A stretch of DNA of 64,000 nt from Tricholoma matsutake (taxonomy: Eukaryota; Basidiomycota; Agaricomycetes; Agaricales; Tricholomataceae). The notes beneath the pieces are model-generated. The model made no database searches. It was not told the origin of the DNA and saw nothing but the letters and a program-made list of their open reading frames with translations. Shown one piece after another: positions 1 to 11,027 of the stretch. The translations under genes were made by a program, and so were the position numbers. Every line of letters begins with the position of its first letter. The first letter of the stretch is position 1. The stretch spans positions 9,858,001-9,922,000 of the forward strand of contig AP026548.1 of NCBI GenBank assembly GCA_026075535.2, read 5' to 3'.

Positions 1-259
1 AGCTCCATCGCCACTCTTTCATCACAATGCATCTAGCAAGTAGATAGAGAAGTCAGATACATTCAGACATTATCCTTTCCGTCCAACAAACATTGCTCAA
101 AGTTAGTAACCATGGCTGTCGTGCAGGATGGCTACAACAGGATCCCCATTGTCGCTACCATCCTCAAAGGACACCCCCACATCCCTATCAGGAAAACTAT
201 CATCACACTAGAGTACTTTGGGGACTCTTTCTCCTTCTTACTGGCATTATGTTACAATG

Positions 260-1373
260 GTTGGGTCATCAGGTGCCCAGAGAAAGAATAAGGGCATCAC
301 TTCTTCGCATTGATCCAGTGCACCATGTCTTTGATTGCATACACATACACCACCGAGTTTATGGTGTTCCAGGGCCCAACTCACTGTGGCATCATGATGG
401 GCAACATGGTAAGCTCAAATGATAGATCAATGAACCAGTTTAATTCAGTGACATATTCTAGGTCTTATCTGCTGGGGCACTGTGATCCATGGTTTCATTG
501 ATGGTTACTCAAGACTGGTCACTGGGTTGCAAGCTAGCAACAATAACTCTGGGTCTACTGTCTTGCAGCTTTTTCTGGATGCATGTGGAGTTTATGATAT
601 ACCATCACGTCTCCATGGAGATCATGGTCTAGAGAATTTGTTGGTTGCTGCATGGATGGAAGAATTCAGAGGCATATTGAGAGGTTCCTATATCTGGGGA
701 AGGTTAGTGATCTTTTCAGATGGAGTTCTTGTTCTGAAATCAAATGAGCAGGAGTGTTCATAATGTGAGGATTGAAAGGCTGTGGGTAGATGTGACTGCC
801 CAGGTTGGAGCAACATGGGTCAATCATTTTATGAGGCTGGAGATGAGCTTTGGCCTTGATATTAAGAATCTCCACCACATGTGGCTTCTCCAACATCGTT
901 TCTTGCCCACAATCAACTCTATTCTGTCTTTTTTTGCTCAATCATGGAATGAGCACAAGATCGCAATCAGGGATGGACCAAACAGATCCCCTTCAGACAT
1001 GTTTGGATTTGACATGCTGGTGCATGGTGTTAGAGGAGATGTGCTGCCAGGAGATGATGATATGAATCAAGAAGAATTAGAGGTCTTTGGAGTTGATTGG
1101 GAGGCTCTCAGAGATGAGAATATACTGCAGTCCCAAAGACATAACAATGATATCCAAGAGCAGCCAGACACCTGGCTAGGGAGATCGGGTCCACCACCCA
1201 ACTTGAATGAGGTGGAGGTAAATGCTCCTGAGGCTCCACTGACATCTGTAGAAATTCAAAGCATTGACAATGCAGTGTCCTTGTGGGCAGGATTAGGAGA
1301 TGATAACAGTGTTACACAGATATGGATTAATGGGTTAGCTACTGCATGCAACCTTAGGCCTAGTCTATTCTAG
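260..1373 (+). CDS. Integrase-core-like protein (multi-exon, 5' end unresolved)
   Basis: Three exons join cleanly: about 260-408, 462-702 and 752-1373, with GT-AG introns at 409-461 (53 bp) and 703-751 (49 bp). Splicing gives a continuous protein with the blocks PGPNSLWHHDGQHG, then VIHGFIDGYSRLVTG, then HGDHGLENLLVAA, then NVRIERLWVDV and a C-terminal acidic tail. These blocks match my memory of a family of basidiomycete proteins with an RNase H-fold integrase core; the Asp of HHDGQHG, the Asp of HGDHG and the Glu of RIERLW are plausible DDE residues. Such genes are multi-copy and probably derive from a DNA transposon; a host function is not known to me. The 5' exons (before about 260) are not resolved: a short frame starting at ATG 112 is open to a stop near 290, and part of it is duplicated at about 4288-4350. 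The frame to the stop at 1371 has no internal stop, so the gene may be expressed. Confidence 0.6.
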
Positions 1374-2189
1374 CAATTTTGTTTTAATAGGGGTTTGTCT
1401 TTTGTTAGGTCAAGGAGTACTTATTCTGCAATGTACATCAAGACACCCTAAGCCTCAAGATAGCATAGCACCATCCGCAATACATGTCCAAATCTGCATG
1501 AATGCCTGAGAACCTCATGAATGAAACCCTTGTGAATCAGAAATGGCTAAGGGAAGTCTGATGCAAAGGTATAGATACCTGCACATTATGCAAATGGGAG
1601 GCCCTGGTAGTAAGGAAAATGATAGTGCTGGCATTTCACCCAATACCATCCACCATTGGGATACACCTCTGGCCGTAACCCCGGATATACATACAGCGTA
1701 AAATGAGAGCACCCACCATGGAAAGCATGAACTGTCCAGTGATGGCAATGCATGGCCCGATAAGATCCGTGTGGTGAGCGATGAAGGTTGCGACTTGTGA
1801 AAGAATCAACAGTCGACAAAGGAGCAGAAGAATTGAAGTAGCATACCATATGACCCAAACGTAGCATCTCAGATCACCAATATGGGTGGTAATCAAGATG
1901 AGATGTTGATGAATTGCCTGAATAATGCATGAGCACGCCAAAAAGGCCATGGCAATGGATTCAAATGCAAATGCATGGAGGACAGCAACACAGATTGGCA
2001 TGGTTCTGGAAGAAAAAGTATAATCAGGGTATCTAGCTACTGATAGTACAAACAATACATACCTTGATAGCAAGCAAAAGTCTTCCTATGCCTTGATGTC
2101 GTAGAAGTAAGAAAACAAGATGACTATGTGCCTTTAACATATCATAGCGCACTTTCACACAATTAGAGCACATTCAAGCACTGCTTATG
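1374..2189. other. No confident gene; hydrophobic minus-strand frame
   Basis: Nothing here is recognised with confidence. A minus-strand frame at 1636-2073 (145 codons, ATG to stop) is strongly hydrophobic, with several possible membrane segments around residues 10-30, 40-60 and 70-120, but it matches no family I know, and no splice sites extend it. It may be an exon of a small multi-pass membrane protein or chance. Confidence 0.2.
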
Positions 2190-2990
2190 TTGTCATCAAA
2201 GTCCCACATTCATGGAACGGAGAGGTGTCGAATGTGAGAGAACATGTCACTGTCATCGAATCTTTGGTTGAAGGAGTGTCGGTTGAAGGAGTGTGTAGTG
2301 TTAGAAAGAACTGGGCTCTCATGCTCTATGAGGCTGCAAACCCAGCTGCGAAAAGGTTGTTGATGCATGGTATTGCATGGAGAACTGAGAGCCACCTATG
2401 AGTTGAGATATGAGAAACCATTCCACAAAATGCTCCACAGATGCTGCCTGACAAGGATGGATTTGCTTTACAGCAGGGCTCTGATGAGTGGCTGAGGATG
2501 CGAGCAGAAGCCATCCTTTCTCCAGGTTGAAACCACAGTGCAGCATCTCATAGTTAAAATGAACAAATCAATAGATTATAGCTTTGCTTACCAATTGAAA
2601 CTGTTGGGAAATGTCAAAGAATTGTTCGTGGCATTTATTGCCCACTGAATCTGCCACAGACATCCTCCAGATTGCTATGAGCCACCACGAAAGGCAAAGT
2701 GAAAGCTGAGCTGGCAACAGGTACCCTGGCGCTGGAGGACCCCGAGCAGATAGAAGAGCTGTTGTGCCGGAACAATCAGGTTACTACACTGGTGGAGGCA
2801 CTGCTGCCAGTCTGTCCTGAACTCATGCCCAGCATAATTAAACGAAGTAACAATTACCCAAGTCAGGGAAACAAAACAAACACAAGGCAAGAACATGACA
2901 TCAAAGGCATGTATAGTCCTCATAATAGAGAACATGAACATATGTTGCGGAGGGTGTGCTGCATAATTGTGGACAACAGGTAGTATAGGG
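2190..2990 (+). pseudogene. Decayed protein-coding exons, function unknown
   Basis: On the plus strand, 2198-2530 is open except for two TGA codons (near 2400) and reads as ordinary soluble protein (for example VREHVTVIESLVEGV and NWALMLYEAANPAAKRLL). A second stretch at about 2700-2850 reads KAELATGTLALEDPEQIEELL and continues to a possible splice donor near 2849. No start codon or full exon chain can be built. I do not recognise the family. The two TGA codons could be former CGA Arg codons, as elsewhere in the window. Codon texture supports former coding; the function is not inferred. Confidence 0.3.
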
Positions 2991-3019
2991 ATGGGTTCTA
3001 TAGGAGAGCATTACTAGAC

Positions 3020-3955
3020 CACCATGTGTTCAGAAGACAAGGTTCGTTCACCTGACATGGGAAGAGAAGTTGAGCCTTGTAAAGGCCTGCGCAAGACTAG
3101 GGAAAGGGCATTCTGAGATGTGGGCTGAACCTATGCAAGACTAGTGAAAGGGAATTTGGCAGCATCCTGAGATGCACAAGTGAAATCGAGCCTCGTTCAC
3201 TTAGCATGAAACACCCTGAAAAGGTATATAGAGGCCATCACTGTATGAGCCTTGCAAGAGCATGCAAAAGAATGGCAAAAGGGAGTTTGGCAGATACTGA
3301 GATGCACATGTGAAATCGAGCCTCGTTCATTTAGCATGAGGCATCCTGCATTGCAAACAGAGGGCATCACTATACCCAAGCAGAGGCTTGGCTCGTTCCC
3401 CTAACATGGGAAGAGAAGTTGAGTCTAGCAAAGGACTAGTGAAAGGGAATTTGGCAGCATCCTGAGATGCGCAAGTGAAATCTAGCCTCGTCCATTTAGT
3501 ATGAAACACCATATGGATGGCATCACTAGACAACCATGTGTTCAGAAGGAAAGACTTGCTCATCCGACATGAGAAGGGGGAGCTGGAGCTTATGCAAGAC
3601 AAGTGAAAGGGATTTTGGCAGCATTCTAAGATGCACAAGTGAAATCGAGCCTTGTTCATTTAGCATGAAACACCCTGCAAGGTATATAGAGGGCATCACT
3701 GTCGAGCCTTGCAACAGCTTGCGAAAGACTAGCGAAAGGGAGTTTGGCAGCATCCTGAGACGTGCAAGTGAAATTGAGCCTCATTTGTTCAGCATGAAAC
3801 ACTGGGCATCACTAGATGACCATGTGCTCAGGAGGCAAGGCTCATTCATCTGAGCCTTGCAAAGGACTAGCAAAAGGGAGTTTGGCAGCATCCTGAGATG
3901 TGCAAATGAAATTGAGTCATTGGTTAGCATGAAACACCCTGCAAGGTATCTAGAT
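3020..3955 (+). repeat. Left degenerate tandem array
   Basis: Six to seven diverged units with cores at about 3160, 3290, 3455, 3618, 3746 and 3886. Unit spacing varies between about 110 and 165 bp because some units carry an extra block (CTAGACCACCATGTGTTCAG). Individual units differ at many positions, so the array is old. Confidence 0.6.
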
Positions 3956-4261
3956 CTTGCTCGTGGTCACGATCACAATTCATGCATAGATGCCTTTTCA
4001 CCAAGGGTCACCGATACAACCACAACTATGAAGTCACAAAAAACAGCTCGGATTTCTCCAAAAGTGGATGAGCAATCTTTCACCCTTTGTCTTTATTGGC
4101 CAGATTTTGAACTTGAAGTCCTTGACCATGTGCTGATCCGAACAAAGACTGTCAGTATTTAAACTGTCCTTTCATACCTCCCCCCAAACTCAAACCATCA
4201 CAAAGCGACATTTCCCACTTGCATTTGAGATCCATTACCTGTCATATAGCTATGAGCTCTG

Positions 4262-4360
4262 TCACCTCCATTGAAGAAATAACCGACGACCTTGTCAAGA
4301 AAACCATCATCACACTAGAGTACTTTTGGGACTCTTTCTCCTTCTTACTGGCATATCGCT
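4262..4360 (+). repeat. Copy of the 5' segment of the integrase-like gene
   Basis: About 4288-4350 (CATCATCACACTAGAGTACT, then GGGACTCTTTCTCCTTCTTA) repeats 204-250 with only a few differences. At 4254 an ATG opens a short frame that runs into it (TIITLEYFWDSFSFLLA). The rest of the integrase-like gene is not found downstream, so this is a truncated duplicate lying in the middle of the inverted-arm repeat. Confidence 0.5.
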
Positions 4361-5664
4361 TCCACTGAAGTTCCACAGACTATTCTTAAGGAACGAAGGT
4401 CTCAGAGGAATTAATCGGGACATTGTCTGGTCCAGAGATATGGTGATTTGCAAGCTGGGGGTGAATCGCAGCTATGTTAATTTGAGTGTGGGGCACAAAA
4501 GAATGGCCGTGCTATGGGCAGTCTCATGGTGAGTACGAACATAGTCAGAGTTCTCCAGAGGGCTTACAGTGCAATGTGCCTCCAGGTTCCTAAAAGAAAT
4601 CGCACCCAACCTAGAGACAGCTGAAGAACACAGGATAGAACCTCAATTCCCAGCAGAGGTATACATAGATTGAGGAAACCTTGGTGGGATTCAGATGCCA
4701 ACTACTCCATATTGATAACACACAATGCCGATCTCTCTCCACATCGATCGCTTAAGAGTTCCCATGTAGCATAGTTATGTTTTTTTATGTCCTTCATCGA
4801 AAGCTATGCCATATGCACTATGCCGTGTTGGTAGCATAAAAAGACATGCGCAAAAGCTTCAGCTGGTAAACACCAAGGTCGGACATCGTTTGACAAGTGG
4901 GCATAAATAAAAGTAGAATTATTCTGTGATGCAGGATAGCATGTGGTGGCAGCATCAGAAGGACGTGCATTGGTAGGCACAGGAAGTAGCTCCGTGACAA
5001 CATGAGCTACCTGTCTCAAAACAATGCATAGAGAACGAAGGAGGAGCATAGAGATTGGCAGCATCGAAAGATGCACAGGTGGTGTTCCAAATCTAGGCAG
5101 GAAGATTACCAATCCTAAACAAGAAATCAGAGAGAAACACGATATTGCAATGAAGCCTGTAAGAAGAAGGCTTTCGCTTGCTAGTTTGGTGAGATATGAT
5201 ATCAATCGATAGGCATGGTACACATACCTTCATGCAATCCAGGATGGCAGAGAAGATAACATATCCAGAAGATAACCTTCATCCAGAAAGACCTGTGGAG
5301 AGTTCTCTCCTACGGTTTTACTCAACAAAGTTAAGCTTGACTTTGGGGTAATACGATAATGACTCGGACAACTTGAAGAAGTTGAAGTTGAAGTTGAATG
5401 TTCAATGTTTACTTGTTTATTGTTGTTAAGCCCATTATGTAATGTTGTGACTGGCACAACAACTTGAACTTGAAGCTGTCACTGTTGTTCTTCACAACTC
5501 CCTTCAGCTTCAATGTTGAGAATCAGGTTTTCACCCTGAGAACTGCAGGAGAGATCTCTCCGCAGGTTATTTAGGATGAAACTTGGCTTCAAATGTTCAC
5601 ATGTATCCTTCTTGATGAACATTGTAAGTCCAAGTTCATTCCCACTGGTATCAACAGCTAATGA
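4361..5664. other. No recognisable gene
   Basis: No open frame here reads as a known protein. A minus-strand frame at 4804-5223 (139 codons) is hydrophobic at its N-terminus but not recognised. A short GTTGAA/GAAGTT microsatellite lies at about 5367-5400. Confidence 0.3.
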
Positions 5665-6075
5665 ACCCACGGTTGTCTAGTAATGCCCTCTGTATGCCTT
5701 GCAGGGTGTCTCATGCTAAATGAATGAGGCTGGATTTCAATTGCACATCTCAGGATGCTGCCATACTCCCTCTCGCTAGTCTTCCGCAAGCTCTTGCAAG
5801 GCTTGTACCTTGCAGGGTGTTTTGTGCTAAGTGAACGAGGCTCGATTTCAATTGCACATCTCAGGATGCTGCCATACTCCCTTTCGCTAATCTTCCACAA
5901 GCTCTTGCAAGGCTTATTATACCTTGCAGGGTGTTTCGTGCTAAATGAATGAGGCTTGATTTCAATTGTGTGTCTCAGGATGCTGCCAAATCCCCTTTTG
6001 CTAGTCTTGTGCAAGCCTTTGCAAGGTTCAACATCTCTTCCCATGTCAGATGAATGAGCCTTGTCTTCTGAACTT
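5665..6075 (-). repeat. Right degenerate tandem array (inverted)
   Basis: Three units in the opposite orientation to 3020-3955. Read on the minus strand they stay open for about 128 codons (5658-6044) with the peptide repeat SEREYGSILR, then KHPARY. Units here are about 105 bp apart and closer to each other than to the left array, which suggests local homogenisation. The frame is probably a by-product of repeat structure rather than a gene. Confidence 0.6.
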
Positions 6076-6080
6076 CCATC

Positions 6081-6975
6081 ACTTTAATCTCATTGTGCTT
6101 TTTTTTTTTTTTCGCACTTCACTAGGGCTACAATACCTCCACCCACCAGATATTCCAACTACTACTGCAAAGTTTTTCAAGATCCTGACCACCGCTTTAT
6201 GCTTTTGGTCTTATGTGGTGATTGAGTGACATCTTCACTTCTCCTCCCATTCTCTCAGGTAGACATGGAGACAGCCTTGTTTGCTGTTCCTCTCCAGGGG
6301 AAAGTGTTCGGTCCCTCGATAATTTTCACTTATTATCAATCCTCACTTGTTGTTCTATTTCGTTAGGCCAATGATTTTTATCAATTGAGTCACGTCATCA
6401 ACAGGATGTTCATACCAAGGTCAGAAAAAGAATTGCACCTTAGAAGTTTTCCGTCATGCTACTCTCGCCGAGTCACAGACCCTGGATTTCTGTCATTTCG
6501 TTATTTCAGGTCCTCCTTGATCTTTCCTCGAATCAGTGATGTCATCCATTTTAGACATGACAAAAGAGTGACGTCGTCGATTTGAATGCAACCATAAGGT
6601 TGCGAAATGCAGTTCAAATTATGGGAACTCTTGGCCAGACAGTTGGGCAGTGTCAACTTTGACTCGATAGGCAATAAGTCATAGTAAGTGCTACGTATTC
6701 GCAGATGATTTCGAATTTGTGCTAACAATGCTGTATGATTAGCTGCCTGCTCCAAAGTGAACGTAGACCCATCTGCATTGTATGTGTCGCTATGCATGCC
6801 AGAGATCTGTTTATGCTCTCTATTATGAGGAATATATGTGTCCCTGGATTGCACACCGATTGGCGTAGCAGGTGTTCTTGCTTGCATTTTTTTTTGTTGT
6901 TTCGCTGAAGTATGACAGGCATCAGTTGAGGGCAGAGGTGTTTATGCTACACCAATGGTCATCCAACTGTAATTA
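6081..6975. other. No confident gene; possible end of minus-strand gene
   Basis: A poly-T tract lies at about 6101-6113. A minus-strand frame at 6501-6887 (128 codons) has protein-like texture near its start (TPATPIGVQSRDTYIPHNRE) and could be a downstream exon of the coiled-coil pseudogene at 6976-7990. The block TCCTCATAATAGAGA at about 6820-6840 (minus strand) is also present at about 2917-2935 on the plus strand. Confidence 0.25.
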
Positions 6976-7990
6976 CATTTGTTTCCTCATTGCAGATGGT
7001 TTCCACGATCAATGGAGATATTAAGGGGATGGTAGTATTGTTCAGCCCTTCGGCCTCAGCAACATAAGCTTTGGCAGTGTGCAGTTCTTCATCAGCCTGT
7101 TGTACCGCCTTCTCCATCTGCTTTATTCATTCCTTTTTAATTGCTAGCTCATCCGCATTTGTTTCCTCGAGCTCTTTGAACTGTGAATTGGCATTTTGGA
7201 GGTCACCCATGATCTTTGCGACACGCTTGTTGGTCTCCCGAAACTCGCCGCCAAGCACCCATTCAGCCTTTTCAGCTCTCCATGGCTCGAGCTCCCCTTC
7301 TGCCTCACCCAGCCTCTTCTCTAGCTGTCTGGCATGAGCACCATCTTCCTCTACATCCTTGGTCCTCCTCTCCACCACCTCTGCTTTCTCTTCCAACTCT
7401 TTGATGATCGCTTCCTCAACCATCTGGTCTTTCCATCACTCCTTATTCTTTGCCCTCTCTTCTGTCTCCTCATTCAGTGCCTTCTCAGTCTCATCTTTCT
7501 CTCCTATGCATTTAGCCACCTCCTCCTTAAGTGCATCCACCATATCTTCCAATTCTGCCTTTTCCTTCATCCATGCTCTAAACAACAAAGTATCAGAGCT
7601 GACCGATTACAATTTACAAGACACTTACATCCCATTCACAAACCATTCTATCTCGTGTTTGTTCTTCGGCTGCAGCCATCGTCTGGATTTTGCTGTGATC
7701 TCGTCATTGAGGGTTTCAGTGCGCACTATAGCAGCGCTTGCCCCACTTGCCCTCCAACATCTTCCTCCACATCCCCCAAAGCTGCACCAGCACTTGCCCT
7801 TCTCCCTCTGCCACCAGCAGAAGCCAAAGCAACAACCATTGGCCCTGCCTTTTTCTCCTCTTCAAGCCTCCTCAATCTATCCATGAGCACCTCATTCTCC
7901 TCCTGCAACCTCCGATCCAGCCCATTCTGATAATCCTTCACACTAAATCGTCCAACAGTCCGGGTGCACCTGCACTGAAACCCATTGCAG
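6976..7990 (-). pseudogene. Broken coiled-coil protein gene
   Basis: Read on the minus strand, 7941-7726 encodes NGLDRRLQEENEVLMDRLRR and an Ala/Gly-rich stretch. The frame then shifts by one and continues (RTETLNDEITAKSRRWL) to a GTAAGT donor near 7630 and an acceptor near 7580. After it comes a long heptad-like, Glu/Lys-rich segment (KAELEDMVDALKEEVAKC; KELEEKAEVVERRTKDVEED) down to about 7000. At least two in-frame stops and one frameshift interrupt it, so it is not functional. The protein was a long alpha-helical coiled coil, about 280 residues in what remains. I do not recognise the family. The neighbours are repeats, so context says nothing about its role. Confidence 0.5.
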
Positions 7991-8019
7991 GATCAAATGT
8001 CATATTAACGCAATGATGC

Positions 8020-9405
8020 ATGATCGCTGACACCTGTCCCATTGTATGGAGACAGGTTTATTGGCGCTGGGGCCCATTGGTGGACTGATTCCTGTCTTCC
8101 TGATGTAGGCGAGGTGGATTCCCAATCAGATGACCCTGGCGACAGGAGGACAGTTTGTGCCAAGGGATGCGATGCACATGGATCGCAGCCTGCTCCTGTC
8201 GTGATGCAACCCCTGCGATGGCTGTTTGTAGATTCATTCTAGCTCTAGAGCTGGGGCAAGATCCTGGTGTAGAATCAGTGATGCTTGGAGTGGCTTGGTT
8301 GAGGTTGTTCTGCAGATGAGGGGTTGGGAATTTGAGATGGGGATGGGTGGTCGAGTTGATTATGGAGAGAAGGAAGGAGCGGCGTTGAGTGTGAGGGGTT
8401 AATGGCTCTTTGTGGCTGTGGTCTTCTGTTGGATGTTGCTCGTGTTCATATGTGCTCTCTTGTGGATCTGGGGTGGCAAGTAACTCATTGGCAGGGGGAA
8501 CGTCGAATTGGGCATGGGGTCAGGAAGGCTGGTGTTGGAGTAAAGGCTAGTGACAGTGCAGGGGAGGAGAATGCAGAGGAAAGAATGCCAGGAGATGGTT
8601 GTGCAGCTTGATCGTTGCATCAATTTGGGTAGGGTGTTGGCTCCCCGCTGTCTGACGAGAACATTGCTTTGCTTTGATCTTGAGATTCAGCATGCTTGTC
8701 TGCAGATTGGCCATCTGCGGATGGGACTTGATTCAAGTTCTGCTCAACATCTGAGTGGGGAGGTGAAATATGGACATCTGTGATATCCATTGAACGGACT
8801 GTGTCATGCTTAGAATATTCTTGTTCTTCATCTACCATTCCAGATTTGCCACTGGGGTGTGAAGTAGTGACTACTGGTGATGGTGTATTTGATCGAGGCA
8901 GAGGGATGGCATGCTCTCCTGCTCAAGTCTCTTTGACAGAACAGAAAAGGTGTAAAATTCGGTTCACAGAGAAATGTTGATGGCTTTGCTGATGTCTGAG
9001 TGCCAATTCCATGGACCTGGATCAGTGTGACACATGCTAAAGAAAAAGAGATGGGAATGTTGAATCGGGCACAGGTGAAGGCTAGTGACAGAGGAGGAGA
9101 TAAGAATGCAGAGGAAAGACCCGGAGAGGATTGTGCAGCTGCTTGACTGCGCCGTTGTCACATTAGCTATATGATGTCCACTACAGATTGAATTAGTATA
9201 TGTAACATGAAGAATGCTGCAGTTTTCACAGAAGAGAGATAACTTGGCAGAAAAAACTTTAATATGGATTGAAAAAGGTGTGCTGAGAGGTGTTGTGCTG
9301 AATGCTGAACAGGTGCTGCTCTGTGCGCTGGTGCTACGCTGACAAGTTGCTGGGCTGTTGCTGGTGGGCACAGCATCGGCGCTAGCGACAGCCCAGCGCC
9401 GCTGC
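8020..9405. repeat. Non-coding stretch with a dispersed direct repeat
   Basis: No gene recognised. About 8490-8612 and 9047-9155 are diverged direct copies of each other (shared blocks AAGGCTAGTGACAG, AATGCAGAGGAAAGA and ATTGTGCAGCT or GGTTGTGCAGCT). No open frame spans either copy with protein-like texture. Confidence 0.35.
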
Positions 9406-9408
9406 TGA

Positions 9409-9809
9409 TGTAAGCAGACAGGGGTTTCTTTTTCTCCAGGAGAAAATCTGGCAAACACAAGGAGAAAATAACACTTTTTCATGCACAATTTACCAGGCCA
9501 ATATTAGGAAAACATAACTTATATTCACCCCAGATTTCTGATTTGCTCTCACAGGGAATATAACAATTTTTTCCTTGGCAAACATCATGGGGAAATCATG
9601 AGAAAATAAGTTCTTTTCACTTCAAATTCCCTTTTATTTCCCTCCATAAAGATGATATATTTTCCCTTGGGCAGATTGCAGAGAATATCAAGTGAATATT
9701 ACTTATTTTCACCTGTTTTTCCCTACTTGTTTGCCACATGGAAAAGTGTAATTTTCTCCACTTTTTCTCTGTATTTTCTCTGAGGAAAAACTTTGCCCTG
9801 CCTGTTGTG
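9409..9809. mobile_element. Divergent MITE with inverted ends
   Basis: The right end (reverse complement CACAACAGGCAGGGCAAAG) resembles the ends of the two well-preserved MITEs at 27177-27699 and 59589-60121. The left end (GCAGACAGGGG) pairs with it imperfectly. The interior shows the same alternating GGAGAAAA and TTTTCTCC blocks. The flanking triplet is TGA on both sides, rather than the TTA seen at the other two copies, so the exact ends are uncertain. About 400 bp. Confidence 0.4.
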
Positions 9810-9814
9810 TGAGT

Positions 9815-10216
9815 CGAAGAACTGAGATTTCCATTGGGAAGAAGCCCATAGTGAGTGGAAGGAATTGATTCAATGTGCTGTGATCCCATGGAGATTTCAT
9901 CATCTGAGGAGACTCACATCATGTGAGGTTTGTTTGATTTTTGTCTATGAGACATCGGTACAGTGGAAATAGAAGTAAAATAGCTGATATGAAATGGGGA
10001 GTTAGGTAGTGGAAGTCATGGTAGGACTGATCAGACAGTTAAATTGCATGCATAGTAATTTGCTACAAGCTCACCACCGCTGATGCACAATACAGTACCC
10101 TCCCATGCCCCTCAGGCTCAGCACTCATTATCACTAACACCTTTCACAGTCAGCCTGCATTCTCCCTGTCTTGACAAAAATCTTGGCATGATGATGGCAG
10201 TGTATTCAAAACCACC
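9815..10216. other. No gene seen
   Basis: Unique-looking sequence between a MITE and the Gypsy1 5' LTR. No open frame of interest and no repeat recognised. Confidence 0.3.
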
Positions 10217-10221
10217 CTGAC

Positions 10222-10566
10222 TGTTAGGAAACCACCCTAATAAAAATTTATTCTTATTTTATTATGTCAAATTACGCTACATGATGCTAAATGATGCTAC
10301 ACTTTGATAGTGTGAGAATTTTATTTCACATGCATCACGATGTACGTGCATGTATGCACATGTTGGTAACAATAATGTACAATATGTGTAACATATGTAG
10401 TATATAGACCCTAAATGTACACCTATGGGACCCAGTTGTGTTCTCTTAGGTATTCCACCTACACTTTGGGTGTGAAAGGCCTTTGTCAACAAACTCACCT
10501 ATTAATAACCCCTCGCATCAAAACCATCAGTTCCCCAGCTAGCAGATAGTGGGTGTCGCCCTAACA
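10222..10566 (+). repeat. Gypsy1 5' LTR
   Basis: Starts TGTTAGGAAACCACC and ends GGTGTCGCCCTAACA, 345 bp. Compared with the inverted copy at 14919-15313 it lacks about 75 bp near the 3' end (the block with CCCCCTTCTTGTAGAGAGAA). The terminal TGTTAGG/CCTAACA is a near-perfect short inverted repeat, as expected for an LTR. Confidence 0.85.
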
Positions 10567-11027
10567 GAAGAACACAACTTCCCATATCAGTGTGCCTTCT
10601 CTTACTTGTGCATACATCATTGTTTCACTGTGCCACATCCGATTACTCATCCTTTTGGCACGAGCCAGAAGTACTTGTATATATGTAATCTACCTTTTCT
10701 TTTGTAAGCTGACACCAGGCCTTGCCTTACATTGCGACCGCCAGTGATTGACAGGCAGTAGTTGTTATTAGGACAGCTGCAACCAGACAACCGATTGGAT
10801 CTGGTTTAATTATGATTTACATCACTCTATTCAGATGACTATTTTAGTTACAAGCCAAATTCAGTGATATCTCCAAAATCAGGCACTGTTGGAAGGGTTA
10901 TTGATCCAAAGTGTCAAATTAGGCGCCCGACAAACAACGAATGAATGATGAATGATTGATGAATGATCATGTGACCTGTAAACATTTGGAGAGGTCTTGA
11001 AGAACAAATCTTGAAATTGTTGAAGAA

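Larger units (their letters stand above)
3015..6080. repeat. Large inverted-arm repeat built of tandem units
   Basis: A left arm (about 3020-3955) and a right arm (about 5670-6075) are inverted copies of one another. The outer ends match: the left arm has TTCAGAAGACAAGGTTCGTT near 3030, and the reverse complement of the right arm has TTCAGAAGACAAGGCTCATT near 6070, both followed by a shared run ACATGGGAAGAGA. Each arm is a degenerate tandem array of units of roughly 105-165 bp, with six to seven units on the left and three on the right. Each unit has the core GGCAGCATCCTGAGATG, then GAAATCGAGCC, then AGCATGAAACACCCTG. The units stay open in one frame and give a repeated peptide (SEREFGSILR, then SMKHPARY). 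The unique middle (3960-5665) has no recognisable gene. It may be a non-autonomous transposon with long structured ends, or two arrays joined by chance. Confidence 0.5.

Noticed and set aside
5658..6044. 128-codon minus-strand protein made of repeats
   Set aside because: The same units in the left arm are broken and out of frame; openness follows from unit length, and no evidence of expression exists.
8399..9488. Minus-strand frames of 70-170 codons
   Set aside because: Cys/Ser-rich composition without motifs, overlapping a non-coding direct repeat; no support.
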